A stretch of 33,952 nt of DNA from Kiritimatiellia bacterium. Lineage in GTDB: Bacteria; Verrucomicrobiota; Kiritimatiellia; RFP12; UBA3636. The stretch is from the NCBI GenBank assembly GCA_017424105.1, contig JAFPBK010000004.1:1-33952 (forward strand). The letters run 5' to 3'. Of this stretch, positions 17,946-26,396 are shown piece by piece. How positions within the stretch are numbered: position 1 is the first letter of the stretch; every line of letters begins with the position of its first letter. The notes under the pieces are model-generated. The model worked only from the letters and a program-made list of their open reading frames with translations. It had not been told where the DNA came from and did no database searches. A program made the position numbers and the translations under genes.

Positions 17946-17974
17946 TTGTAAATCATAATATATTATGGTAAAAT
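17946..17974 (+). promoter_or_regulatory. Putative promoter of the amino-acid ABC operon
   Basis: TTGTAA (17946-17951), 17-nt spacer, TAAAAT (17969-17974), with TGG as an extended -10. It is flanked by the inverted repeat CTTGTA/TACAAG (17945-17950 and 17974-17979), which could be an operator or chance. The leader to 18084 is about 100 nt and AT-rich; I see no riboswitch in it. Confidence 0.55.
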
Positions 17975-18083
17975 ACAAGAACCTTTTTAAGAAAATTAGT
18001 GCGATTTTTTAATATCAAAGTTTAAAAAACAAAATACAAATTAAAATTGTCTTAATAAAAGACATAGCATAGAGGAAAAAATT

Positions 18084-18848
18084 ATGAAAAAATATGCATC
18101 ACTAGCAATCGCAGCATTAGCAATGGGTATGTTTGTTTGCTCAATGGGCTGCGCAAAGAATGACGAAGCAACAGTAAAGACACTTCGCATGGTTACAGAG
18201 GCTACTTTCCCTCCATACGAGTATCGTGAGGCAGGTGAAATCGTTGGTATTGACGTTGATATCGTAACAGAAGCAGCTCGCCGCATTGGTTATACTGTTT
18301 CTATCGAGGATATGGCTTTTAACTCAGTTATCGCAGCTGTTCAGTCTGGTAAGGCAGATATCGCTGCTTCTGGTATCACAGTTACAGAAGAGCGTAAGAA
18401 GAATGTTAACTTCACTATCCCATATGTTACAGCAAAGCAGGTTATCCTTGTTCCTGTTGATTCTCCAATCCAATCTGCAGATGACCTAAAGGATAAGCGC
18501 ATAGGTGTTCAGCAGAGCACAACAGGTGATATCTATGTAACAGAGAATATTGGTGCTCCTCAGCGCTTTGAAAATTCAGCAATCCTTGTTGCAACTCTAG
18601 TTGCTGGCAAGCTTGATGCTGGTGTGCTAGATGATGCTCCTGCTAGCGAGTATGTAAAGAGCAATCCTCAGCTTCACATCCTAAAGGAAGCTCTAACTTT
18701 CGAGGATTATGCTTTTGCTATCAGCAAGAAGAATCCAGAGCTACTAGCAAAATTCAATGCAGCTATGGAAGAAATGAAGGCAGATGGTACTATGGCAAAG
18801 ATCTTTGCTAAGTATGAAGAGAAGAAGGAAGCTGCTCCAGCAGAATAA
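18084..18848 (+). CDS. Amino-acid ABC transporter substrate-binding lipoprotein
   Basis: 254 aa, family 3 periplasmic binding protein (HisJ/GlnH/ArtJ type) that captures a polar amino acid for the importer encoded downstream. Lipoprotein signal peptide with acylated C23 (CSMGC). Family motifs: MVTEATFPPYEYRE, GIDVDIV, ADIAASGITVTEERKK, the KRIGVQ..TTGD loop and DAGVLDDAPA. The Ala/Glu-rich tail is probably disordered. ATG preceded by AGAGGA. It is a paralogue of the binding domain of the next gene, sharing the string VTEATFPPYEYRE. Ligand cannot be assigned. Confidence 0.9.
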   Translation: MKKYASLAIAALAMGMFVCSMGCAKNDEATVKTLRMVTEATFPPYEYREAGEIVGIDVDIVTEAARRIGYTVSIEDMAFNSVIAAVQSGKADIAASGITVTEERKKNVNFTIPYVTAKQVILVPVDSPIQSADDLKDKRIGVQQSTTGDIYVTENIGAPQRFENSAILVATLVAGKLDAGVLDDAPASEYVKSNPQLHILKEALTFEDYAFAISKKNPELLAKFNAAMEEMKADGTMAKIFAKYEEKKEAAPAE

Positions 18849-18911
18849 AATTCAATCTAAATGTAGCTAGATATTTTAATCTACTAAAATTTAGATAGGT
18901 ATAATATATCA

Positions 18912-20384
18912 ATGAATATAAAAAAGCTTTTAATTAAATTATTAGCTTGTGCTCTTGTTGCTACTTGCGGATTCGCTAACGCACAAGAGCCTGCTCGTAA
19001 GGTTATTCGTATGGTTACAGAAGCAACCTTCCCTCCATACGAATATCGCGAGAATGGAAGAATCGTAGGCATCGATCCAGATATTGTTCGTGAGATCGCA
19101 CAACGAAATGGCTATGAGCTAGTAATTGAGGATATGCAATTTGGTTCTCTGCTTGCTGCTGTTCAAACAGCTAAAGCAGATGTTGCTGCTGCAGGTATAA
19201 CTGTAACAGAGGACCGAAAAAAGGCAGTAGCATTTACCGATACATATATAGAGGCAGGTCTGGTTGTAGTTGTCCCTAAAGATTCTCCAATTAAAACTAT
19301 TGAAGATTTAGCAGACAAGCGTATTGGCGTACAGTTAGGTACAACAGGCGATACACACGTAACAGAAAATAAAATTGGTCGCCCAGAGCGTTATGATAGC
19401 AGTGCTTTAGTTTGTGCCGCTATTAAATCAGGTTCCCTTGACGCAGGTGTAATAGATATCGCCCCAGCAAAGGAATTCGTAAAGCGCAATAAGGATCTGG
19501 TAATAATTGATACACCTCTGACATTTGAGGAATATGCTTTTGCAATCAATCAAAATCGCCAAGATTTGCTAGATATGTTTAACAAAACTCTTGCAGATAT
19601 GAAGGAAGAGGGATTGATTAAGCATATTGCAAAGAACCACATGGGTAAAGTTTCCTCAGCACCAGTTGTTGAGCAAGTAGCTGAAGAGTCTGGTTTTTGG
19701 GAAGATTTTAAGGATGATCTTAAAACTAATTTTGTAGATGATCATCGCTATAGATATTTGCTAGATGGTTTCTTTACTACAATTCAGGTTTCTGCTGGTG
19801 CCGTTGTTCTAGGTATTTTAATTGGTTTCTTGGTTGCTGTTATTCGTAGTGCAGCAGATCAGACTGGTAAACTAAAACTTGCAAATGCAATCTGTAAGCT
19901 ATACCTGACAGTTATCCGTGGTACTCCTGTTGTTGTTCAGCTATTGATTATCTATTTCGTTATCTTCGGCTCAGTAGATATTAGCAAGGTTTTGATTGCA
20001 GTTATTGCGTTCGGTTTGAATTCTGGTGCATATGTTGCAGAAATCATTCGTTCAGGTATCATGTCTATTGATAAGGGTCAGCTAGAGGCTGGTAGAAGCC
20101 TTGGCTTGTCTTATCCAAAGACAATGGTGCTGATTATTCTTCCTCAAGCTTTCAAGAATGTTCTTCCTGCTTTGGGTAACGAGTTTATCGTTCTTTTGAA
20201 GGAAACAAGTATTTCTGGCTATATCGCTCTTGAGGACTTAACAAAGGGTGGCGATATTATTCGTGGTCAAACCTATAATGCATTTGTACCTTTGATGGCA
20301 GTGGCAATTATTTACTTAATTGTTGTTGTATTCCTATCAAAGATGCTTGCATTATTAGAGAAACGCTTGAAGAGAAACGAATAA
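18912..20384 (+). CDS. Amino-acid ABC transporter binding protein-permease fusion
   Basis: 490 aa. A signal peptide (about 1-24, cleaved near FANA) is followed by a family 3 binding domain (about 30-235: MVTEATFPPYEYRE, ADVAAAGITVTEDRKK, KRIGVQLGTTGD) and then a HisM/GlnP-type permease domain (about 268-485) with roughly five membrane helices and the EAA loop (EAGRSLGLSYPKTMVLIILP) that contacts the ATPase. One subunit thus combines capture and translocation; two copies should form the channel. The ribosome site is weak. It lies 63 bp after the free binding lipoprotein and 30 bp before the ATPase. Confidence 0.9.
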   Translation: MNIKKLLIKLLACALVATCGFANAQEPARKVIRMVTEATFPPYEYRENGRIVGIDPDIVREIAQRNGYELVIEDMQFGSLLAAVQTAKADVAAAGITVTEDRKKAVAFTDTYIEAGLVVVVPKDSPIKTIEDLADKRIGVQLGTTGDTHVTENKIGRPERYDSSALVCAAIKSGSLDAGVIDIAPAKEFVKRNKDLVIIDTPLTFEEYAFAINQNRQDLLDMFNKTLADMKEEGLIKHIAKNHMGKVSSAPVVEQVAEESGFWEDFKDDLKTNFVDDHRYRYLLDGFFTTIQVSAGAVVLGILIGFLVAVIRSAADQTGKLKLANAICKLYLTVIRGTPVVVQLLIIYFVIFGSVDISKVLIAVIAFGLNSGAYVAEIIRSGIMSIDKGQLEAGRSLGLSYPKTMVLIILPQAFKNVLPALGNEFIVLLKETSISGYIALEDLTKGGDIIRGQTYNAFVPLMAVAIIYLIVVVFLSKMLALLEKRLKRNE

Positions 20385-20414
20385 TTTTGAAATAGAATTT
20401 TCGGAAATATTATT

Positions 20415-21161
20415 ATGGAAGATAATCCTGTAATTTTTGAAGTAAAAAACTTGGTAAAAAAATATGCCAAGGTAAATGCTGTTGATGGTGCTTCTGCAGC
20501 AATTAAAAAGGGAGAGGCTGTCTTTATTGTTGGACCTTCTGGTTCAGGTAAAAGTACATTCCTCCGTTGCTTAAATAAGCTAGAGCATCCAACTTCTGGT
20601 GAAATTTTGTTCCACGGAAAAAGAGTGCCTGATAATCCACGCGCAGAAAATCATTTTCGTGAGAATGTAGGAATGGTGTTCCAGCATTTTAATCTTTTCC
20701 CACATTTGACAATTAAGGAAAATATTACACTTGCTCCAATCCAAACAAAACGTCTTACAAAGGCAGAAGCAAGCAAGGTCGCTGATGAGTTGCTGGCACG
20801 TATTGGTTTGGCAGATAAGGCTGATGCATATCCATTACAGCTTTCTGGTGGACAAAAGCAGCGCGTTGCAATCATTCGTGCATTAGCAATGAAGCCAGAG
20901 GTAATTCTTTTTGACGAACCTACAAGTGCACTTGACCCAGAGATGGTTGGTGAGGTGCTTTCTTTAATGAATGACCTTGCTAAAGAGGGCATGACAATGA
21001 TTGTGGTTACCCACGAGATTGGCTTTGCTTGTGAGGTTGCAGATAGAATTATCTTTATGGATAATGGTAAAATCATCGAGGAGGGACCTCCTGTTGAGAT
21101 TACAAAGAATTCGCAAAACCCACGTGTTCGCGATTTCTTCCAAAAAATCTTAAATGTTTAA
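20415..21161 (+). CDS. Polar amino-acid ABC transporter ATPase (GlnQ/HisP type)
   Basis: 248 aa, cytoplasmic nucleotide-binding subunit. Walker [10 protein letters not shown] (40-48), Q-loop [10 protein letters not shown], signature LSGGQ (143-147), Walker B ILFDE (164-168) with D-loop SALDPE, and the switch histidine in VVTHEIGFA. The QHFNLFPH and [13 protein letters not shown] strings are typical of the polar amino-acid subfamily. It completes the importer with the preceding two genes. Members called glnQ, artP or hisP cannot be separated by sequence. Confidence 0.93.
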   Translation: MEDNPVIFEVKNLVKKYAKVNAVDGASAAIKKGEAVFIVGPSGSGKSTFLRCLNKLEHPTSGEILFHGKRVPDNPRAENHFRENVGMVFQHFNLFPHLTIKENITLAPIQTKRLTKAEASKVADELLARIGLADKADAYPLQLSGGQKQRVAIIRALAMKPEVILFDEPTSALDPEMVGEVLSLMNDLAKEGMTMIVVTHEIGFACEVADRIIFMDNGKIIEEGPPVEITKNSQNPRVRDFFQKILNV

Positions 21162-21180
21162 TTCGTAAAATTAAAATGAC

Positions 21181-21229
21181 AGGGTAAAATTTAAAAAAGA
21201 TAAACAATATCTGATTTAAGTTTTACCCT
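21181..21229 (+). other. Long near-perfect stem-loop between the ABC ATPase and LRR genes
   Basis: Bases 21181-21202 and 21208-21229 pair over 22 positions with two mismatches and one G-U, around the loop AACAA. The outer arm is AGGGTAAAA/TTTTACCCT and the tip is AGATA/TATCT. There is no T-tract. It ends 21 bp before the ATG of the LRR gene, so it may be a terminator-like mRNA end or an element in the LRR leader. The left arm resembles the sequence at 2506-2523. Confidence 0.65.
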
Positions 21230-21250
21230 CATTAACATAAGGACGAACAA

Positions 21251-22549
21251 ATGAACAGAAAAGAATTATTTATTTCATTACTAGCTTTGTCTTGTGTGCA
21301 AACTTTATTTGCAGGATGGACTGTAGAGGAATATAATCAAAATGGCTTAACCCATAAAATTACAGATGGTAATTGGGAAATTGGCGTAACAAAGCATTCA
21401 GATGATAATTGGTCTTTAGGTAAATTTCAAGGTTCTTCATATATTGCAGGCTCAGGTATTTTAGATTTTCGCACACTAGAAGCAGATTGCGGTGTTGTTC
21501 TTAAAAAATTCAATAATGGAGCAATGGAGAATACAGATACACTCACCCATGTTTATTTGCCAGATTCTGTTGAGACATTAGTTGGAAATACATTTCAGTT
21601 GTCAGATGCATTGGAGTTCGTGGATTTTGGTAATGGAATAACAGAAATTTGTACAAGTGTATGTGCTAATTGCAAAGTTTTAAAGAAGGTTATTCTTCCA
21701 AAAAATCTAAAGAAAATACATACAAGTGCATTTGATGGTTGTAGTGAATTAGTGTTAACACCAGCTGATATTCCTCAATCAGTTACATCTATTGGATACA
21801 GAGCTTTCAAAAATTGTAAAAAATTTACAGGAGACCTTGTTCTTCCTAACTTTACAGATCCTATGGGAAAAGATGGATATCAGTTTGAAGGAACATCTAT
21901 TACATCGTTCTCTGCACCAAATCTAAACCTAATACCAATTGGTATATTTTGTAATAATGGAAGTATTGTGTCTGCTACATTTTCTGCTGCAATTACAAAT
22001 ATAGGCGGATATGCTTTTCAGAGTGCTTCAAGTCTTGAAAAAATATATCCTACAGAATTTCCTCTAGTAGAAAGTATTGGGCATTCAGCTTTCCGTGGTT
22101 GTAAAAAGCTAGATGTATCTATGGATTTCTCAAAGTCAAAGTTGACTTTTGTGCCAACCTATGCGTTAGTAGATCTTGTAAAAGTAAGATCTATAAAGTT
22201 ACCTAAAACATTAGTCCGACTTGATTCTGAATCACTGGCATATTGTAATGTTGGTCGAGCAATTTGGTTTATGGGACCACCTCCAACAACTATTGGGACT
22301 AGTGCTCTTTATTCTAGTTACGGTGCCACATGGCTTCTGATAGCAGGTTGCGAATTTTCTGACAAATGGGAAGAGTCAGCAAATGTAATTCCACTTGAAG
22401 AAGGTGATGCAGCTAAAGCTCTCAAGCTGGCTGGTGATCTTGGTATAACGGGTGTTAAGCCAATAGGTAAGTGGACATATCAAACTAATGGAGCTACTCA
22501 TTGGGTTATGAAAGAACTTCCAAAGGCAACTGTTATTTTAGTTTACTAA
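21251..22549 (+). CDS. BspA-type leucine-rich repeat secreted protein
   Basis: 432 aa with a signal peptide (about 1-21, ending TLFAG). Repeats of the LRR_5 (Treponema/BspA) type run from about residue 90 to 350, for example LTHVYLPDSVETL, LEFVDFGNGITEI, LKKVILPKNLKKI and SAFDGCSELV. Such proteins are surface or secreted and often mediate adhesion; the partner here is unknown. The C-terminus after the repeats (KWTYQTNGATHWVMKELP) ends in a short hydrophobic strand with no known anchor. AAGGA lies a few bases before the ATG. It has its own downstream terminator. Confidence 0.85.
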   Translation: MNRKELFISLLALSCVQTLFAGWTVEEYNQNGLTHKITDGNWEIGVTKHSDDNWSLGKFQGSSYIAGSGILDFRTLEADCGVVLKKFNNGAMENTDTLTHVYLPDSVETLVGNTFQLSDALEFVDFGNGITEICTSVCANCKVLKKVILPKNLKKIHTSAFDGCSELVLTPADIPQSVTSIGYRAFKNCKKFTGDLVLPNFTDPMGKDGYQFEGTSITSFSAPNLNLIPIGIFCNNGSIVSATFSAAITNIGGYAFQSASSLEKIYPTEFPLVESIGHSAFRGCKKLDVSMDFSKSKLTFVPTYALVDLVKVRSIKLPKTLVRLDSESLAYCNVGRAIWFMGPPPTTIGTSALYSSYGATWLLIAGCEFSDKWEESANVIPLEEGDAAKALKLAGDLGITGVKPIGKWTYQTNGATHWVMKELPKATVILVY

Positions 22550-22578
22550 AGTTCCATTTTTCTAATAATATTTTTTGA

Positions 22579-22605
22579 GCGCCCACATTTGTTGGGCGCA
22601 TTTTT
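22579..22605 (+). terminator. Intrinsic terminator after the LRR gene
   Basis: GCGCCCA (22579-22585) pairs with TGGGCGC (22593-22599) around a 7-nt loop; A and then TTTTT follow. TTTTTT also precedes the stem on the left, which read on the other strand gives an A-tract only. Confidence 0.85.
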
Positions 22606-22669
22606 CTATAATAAAATTTGTTTATTGTTTTAGTTCCAAGAATTGCAATATCTTAAAAATAGGAGTCAT

Positions 22670-24280
22670 ATGAAAAACCAAAATGCAAATTATTTAGATG
22701 CTGTAGAAACAGTTATTACTCCAGAAATGTCAATTAAAATTGAATCAAATGAGTGTTGGTGGGGTATAGCAACAACTAGCGGTTCAGAGGCTCCAATTAC
22801 AGAACACAGTGAAGGGTTCTCACGTGATTTGCGTATCGAGAATTATTCAAATCAAGCAGTACCTCTTCTTGTTTCAAATCAGGGTCGTTATATTTGGAGT
22901 GATAAAGCATTCATGTGTAGTGTAAAAAATGGAGAATTTGTTTTTGAAGCAGATTCTACAGTATACATTGCATCAGCAGGAACAACTTTACGTGATGCAT
23001 TCTTGGCAGCATCAAAGAAGCATTTTCCACCAAGTGGCAAACTGCCAGATTTAGCTTTAATTGCAAACCCACAGTGGAATACATGGATTGAACTCACCTA
23101 CAACCAAAATCAAAAGGATATTCTTGCATATGCAAAAGCAATCGGAGAGAATGGCTTCCCTGAGGGTGGAGTAATAATGATTGATGACACCTGGCAATAT
23201 GGTTATGGCATTTGGGAGTTTGATCCACGAAAATTCTCCGATCCAAAATTACTTTGTGATGAGCTTCATAATTTAGGATTTAAAATAATGCTTTGGGTTT
23301 GCCCATTTGTTTCAATGGATTCTCCTGGATATCGAGAAATGGCATTTGGTATGAAAGATGCAGGAGTTGCATGTGAGAAGGGTGGATTGATTTGTGATGC
23401 AGAAGGGGAGCCTGTTGCAGCAAAATGGTGGAATGGAAAATCTGCATCTATAGATTTTTCTCACCCTCTTGGTGCAGCATGGTTTGCACGCCAGCTTGCA
23501 ACACTCCAAGAAAAATTTGGAGTTGATGGATGGAAGTTTGATGCAGGTGACACAGAGTCATATAAGGCACATTGGGTTACAAAAGGAGAATGCACTCCTT
23601 CAGAGATGTCAGAGGCATATGCAAAAATTGGTTTGGAATTTCCTCTTAATGAATATCGTGCTTGCTTCAAGATGGGCGGCCAGCCAATAGTTCAGCGTCT
23701 ATGTGATAAAGGACATAGCTGGTATGATTTATCACGATTGATTCCTGATATGGTAAATTGTGGACTTTTAGGTCATCCATTTGTTTGCCCGGATATGATT
23801 GGTGGCGGCAACTGGGTTGTATTTACAGAAGCTGCACAAATACCTTTTGATCCAGAGCTATTTGTTCGCTCTGCTCAAGTACATGCTTTAAGTCCAATGA
23901 TGCAATTTTCTGCGGCACCATGGCGTGTGCTAGATACAAAGCATCTTGATGCTGTTCGTTCCGCAGCATGGATTCGCATGAAATACGCACAACGTTTTGT
24001 GGAATTAGCAAAGGAATGTGCATGCACTGGCGAGCCTATGCTCCGTAATATGGAATATAATTGTCCTGGTAAGGGTTGGGAAACAATTAAGGACCAATTT
24101 ATGATGGGAGATTTTCTTGTTGTTGCTCCTCAAATAGAAAAAGGAGCAACAGAGCGCAAGGTTGTTTTACCAGAAGGAATGTGGCGAGCAGATGACTCAT
24201 CAATTTATGAGGGTCCTTGCGAAATAATTGTTTCCACACCTCTTGAGCGAATCCCTCATTTTGAGCGCATAAACTCCTAA
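22670..24280 (+). CDS. Glycoside hydrolase family 31 glycosidase
   Basis: 536-aa retaining alpha-glycosidase, (beta/alpha)8 barrel. Seen: IDDTWQYGYGIWEFDPRKF and FKIMLWVCPFVS in the barrel, then GVDGWKFDAGD with the likely nucleophile D291; D346 (DKGHSW) is a candidate acid/base by spacing; PDMIGGG at 374-380; and the GH31 C-terminal beta region (LVVAPQIEKGATERKVVLPEGMW). The FDAGD form of the nucleophile loop resembles the MYORG / bacterial alpha-galactosidase branch rather than classic alpha-glucosidases, so alpha-galactoside is a possible substrate (inference). No signal peptide, so probably cytoplasmic. ATG 22670 has AGGAG five bases upstream; the TTG at 22643 is rejected. Confidence 0.85.
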   Translation: MKNQNANYLDAVETVITPEMSIKIESNECWWGIATTSGSEAPITEHSEGFSRDLRIENYSNQAVPLLVSNQGRYIWSDKAFMCSVKNGEFVFEADSTVYIASAGTTLRDAFLAASKKHFPPSGKLPDLALIANPQWNTWIELTYNQNQKDILAYAKAIGENGFPEGGVIMIDDTWQYGYGIWEFDPRKFSDPKLLCDELHNLGFKIMLWVCPFVSMDSPGYREMAFGMKDAGVACEKGGLICDAEGEPVAAKWWNGKSASIDFSHPLGAAWFARQLATLQEKFGVDGWKFDAGDTESYKAHWVTKGECTPSEMSEAYAKIGLEFPLNEYRACFKMGGQPIVQRLCDKGHSWYDLSRLIPDMVNCGLLGHPFVCPDMIGGGNWVVFTEAAQIPFDPELFVRSAQVHALSPMMQFSAAPWRVLDTKHLDAVRSAAWIRMKYAQRFVELAKECACTGEPMLRNMEYNCPGKGWETIKDQFMMGDFLVVAPQIEKGATERKVVLPEGMWRADDSSIYEGPCEIIVSTPLERIPHFERINS

Positions 24281-24282
24281 TG

Positions 24283-24364
24283 CCTCATAAGCATCAAAGC
24301 GGTGGGCATTCCTTTATTTTGCCTTTACCTTAATCTACATCGGAGCGGTGGGCTTTAGCCCACC
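24283..24364 (+). repeat. Second copy of the 45-bp repeat (two units) ending in the same hairpin
   Basis: Units start at 24283 and 24328, again exactly 45 bp apart. The second unit is cut at GGTGGGC and closed by TTTA and GCCCACC, a perfect 7-bp stem (24347-24353 with 24358-24364). It begins two bases after the GH31 stop and ends 25 bp before the end of the convergent glnS gene, so it could stop transcription from one or both sides. Compared with the 17739 locus, the stem arms stay complementary although the ends of the stem differ. Confidence 0.88.
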
Positions 24365-24389
24365 TCCCCGAAAAAGAAAAGAAAAGAAC

Positions 24390-26123
24390 TTACTGCTTCT
24401 TTGACCAAGAATCGCGTAGTGTTGCGATTCTATTAAATATTGGAGCACCCTGCTTTGACTCAATCGCGTCAGCGCAGAAGTATCCCATGCGCTCAAACTG
24501 AATCTGAGCACCAGGTGCTAGCTCTGCAACTGCTGGCTCAGCAAGCACAGTTGCATTTACCAAAGAATCAGGATTTAGGAATTCCAAGAAATCCTTCTCT
24601 GCGTCTGCCAGTGGATCTTCCACAGTAAATAGGCGATCATATAGGCGAACAGGTAGCTCTACTGCATGCTTTGCAGATACCCAGTGAATTGTGCCACGTA
24701 CTACGCGACCATCTGGGCTTGTACCACCACGTGACTCAAGATCCATTGTGCCATGAATTTCAAGTAGCTTGCCATTCTCATCCTCAACAATATGTGTGCA
24801 AGTAAATAGGCAAGCATAACGTAGGCGTACCTCTCTGCCAATTGCAAGACGATAGAATTTCTTTGGAGGGTCCTTCATGAAGTCAGCACGCTCAACCCAT
24901 AGCTCTTTGCTAAATGGAATTTGACGCTCACCAGCTGCTAGATCCTCAGGATTGTTAATACCAGTAAAGAATTCTTCCTCGTTCTCAGGATAGTTATCAA
25001 TTACTAGCTTTACAGGATCAAATACACCTAAGTAGCGAGAAGCTGTCTTATTCAACTCTTCACGTACTGCTTGCTCTAGAATTGACATATCTGTGTTACT
25101 GATGTACTTTGTTACACCAATACCTTCGCAGAACTTGCGAATTGCAGCAGCAGGATAACCACGACGGCGCATACCGCAAATTGTTGGCATACGTGGGTCA
25201 TCCCAACCATTAACGCGTTTCTCCTGTACAAGCTGTAGAAGCTTGCGCTTAGACATTACAGTGTATGTCAAGTTTAGACGAGAAAATTCGCGCTGCTGAG
25301 GGCGAATCTTTACTCCGCCACGCTCTACAAGCATACCAAATTCTTCAAGACGATCAATTACCCAATCATAAAGTGGACGATGTACCTCAAATTCAAGTGT
25401 ACACATTGAGTGTGTTACACCCTCAAGAGCATCTTCAATTGGATGAGCAAAGTCATACATTGGATAAATGCACCACTTATTGCCTGCATGATAATGCTCT
25501 ACATGGATAATGCGATAAAGCACTGGGTCACGGAAATGGATATTAGGTGATGCCATATCAATCTTTGCACGTAAGCACATCTCACCGTCAGCAAATTCAC
25601 CTGCCTTCATTCTACGGAATAGGTCAAGATTTTCCTCAACTGTTGCATTACGAGTTGGGCTCTCTTTACCAGGCTCTGTTGGGATGCCACGATATGATTT
25701 CCATTCCTCTTGTGAAAGCTTGCAAACATAAGCATGACCAGAAACGATTAACTTCTCAGCTATCTCGTACATTGTGTCAAACAAATCTGCTGCACTGTAG
25801 AAATGCTCGCCCCAATCAAAACCTAACCAATGAATATCATTTTTGATGTTCTCTGCATATTCATCAGATTCCTTAGATGGGTTAGTATCGTCCATACGTA
25901 AATGGCACTCACCACCAAAATGCTTTGCCATACCAAAATCAACACAAATTGCCTTTGCATGACCAATGTGGATATAGCCATTAGGCTCAGGAGGGAAGCG
26001 AGTAACTACCTTGCCACCAGTTCTACCTGCCTCAACATCGGCTGTAATCCATTGCTGTAGAAAATGGCCTTGATTTTCATTGTTTGCTTCCTGAGATTTA
26101 TTTGCTAATTCGTTTATATCCAT
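24390..26123 (-). CDS. glnS: Glutaminyl-tRNA synthetase
   Basis: 577-aa class I aminoacyl-tRNA synthetase that charges tRNA-Gln directly. Catalytic motifs: RFPPEPNGYIHIGHAKAI (HIGH at 52-55) and the KMSKS-like VMSKRKL. YDFAHPIEDALEGVTHSMC is a hallmark of GlnRS (discriminating it from GluRS), and the anticodon-binding beta-barrel domains make up the C-terminal third. AAGGAAAGAG lies before the ATG. It is convergent with the GH31 gene and divergent from rph. A tRNA-Gln(UUG) gene is also in this window at 29904. Confidence 0.96.
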   Translation of the reverse strand: MDINELANKSQEANNENQGHFLQQWITADVEAGRTGGKVVTRFPPEPNGYIHIGHAKAICVDFGMAKHFGGECHLRMDDTNPSKESDEYAENIKNDIHWLGFDWGEHFYSAADLFDTMYEIAEKLIVSGHAYVCKLSQEEWKSYRGIPTEPGKESPTRNATVEENLDLFRRMKAGEFADGEMCLRAKIDMASPNIHFRDPVLYRIIHVEHYHAGNKWCIYPMYDFAHPIEDALEGVTHSMCTLEFEVHRPLYDWVIDRLEEFGMLVERGGVKIRPQQREFSRLNLTYTVMSKRKLLQLVQEKRVNGWDDPRMPTICGMRRRGYPAAAIRKFCEGIGVTKYISNTDMSILEQAVREELNKTASRYLGVFDPVKLVIDNYPENEEEFFTGINNPEDLAAGERQIPFSKELWVERADFMKDPPKKFYRLAIGREVRLRYACLFTCTHIVEDENGKLLEIHGTMDLESRGGTSPDGRVVRGTIHWVSAKHAVELPVRLYDRLFTVEDPLADAEKDFLEFLNPDSLVNATVLAEPAVAELAPGAQIQFERMGYFCADAIESKQGAPIFNRIATLRDSWSKKQ

Positions 26124-26159
26124 AAGTAAAACTCTTTCCTTAAAAAATTATCATCGGCA

Positions 26160-26188
26160 ATTTTACCATTCTTAGCGTTCTCATTCAA
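26160..26188 (-). promoter_or_regulatory. Putative promoter of glnS
   Basis: Read on the minus strand: TTGAAT (26188-26183), 17-nt spacer, TAAAAT (26165-26160), with TGG as an extended -10. Start expected near 26153, leaving a leader of about 30 nt. Between this and the rph promoter (26189-26313) I see only AT-rich sequence. Confidence 0.6.
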
Positions 26189-26313
26189 GAGTAAGAATAC
26201 ATATTTTGCCTCAGTTTGTAAAAAAAATATATGCTAAAGCATATCTTTTCTATTAAATTCTCTTTTTAAAATTAAAAGTGCGTCAAAAATATAGTTGATT
26301 TTTAAAATAAGCC

Positions 26314-26343
26314 TTTACTGAATTAAAGGTTTAGTGGTAATAT
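26314..26343 (+). promoter_or_regulatory. Putative promoter of the RNase PH gene
   Basis: TTTACT (26314-26319), 18-nt spacer, TAATAT (26338-26343), with TGG as an extended -10. Expected start near 26350, which argues for the ATG at 26397 over the GTG at 26355. Confidence 0.5.
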
Positions 26344-26396
26344 ATTAGTAATTTGTGTCAAAGGTTTTACCTACTAAAAATATATTTGAGGCTTTT

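Noticed and set aside
17759-17971. Open frame of 70 codons with a 15-residue repeat (ERWAFLKFAFTLKTS type)
   Set aside because: It is open only because the DNA repeat period (45) is a multiple of three. It starts with TTG, has no ribosome site, and the second locus is explained by RNA structure rather than by a protein.
17945-17979. CTTGTA/TACAAG inverted repeat around the ABC promoter as an operator
   Set aside because: Six-base arms in very AT-rich DNA are likely by chance; mentioned only with the promoter.
17980-18083. Riboswitch (for example lysine or glycine) in the ABC operon leader
   Set aside because: The leader is almost pure A/T with no conserved aptamer-like blocks.
26355-26396. 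Upstream GTG start for the RNase PH gene
   Set aside because: It would start only about five bases after the expected transcription start and has no Shine-Dalgarno; ATG 26397 has TGAGG at proper spacing.
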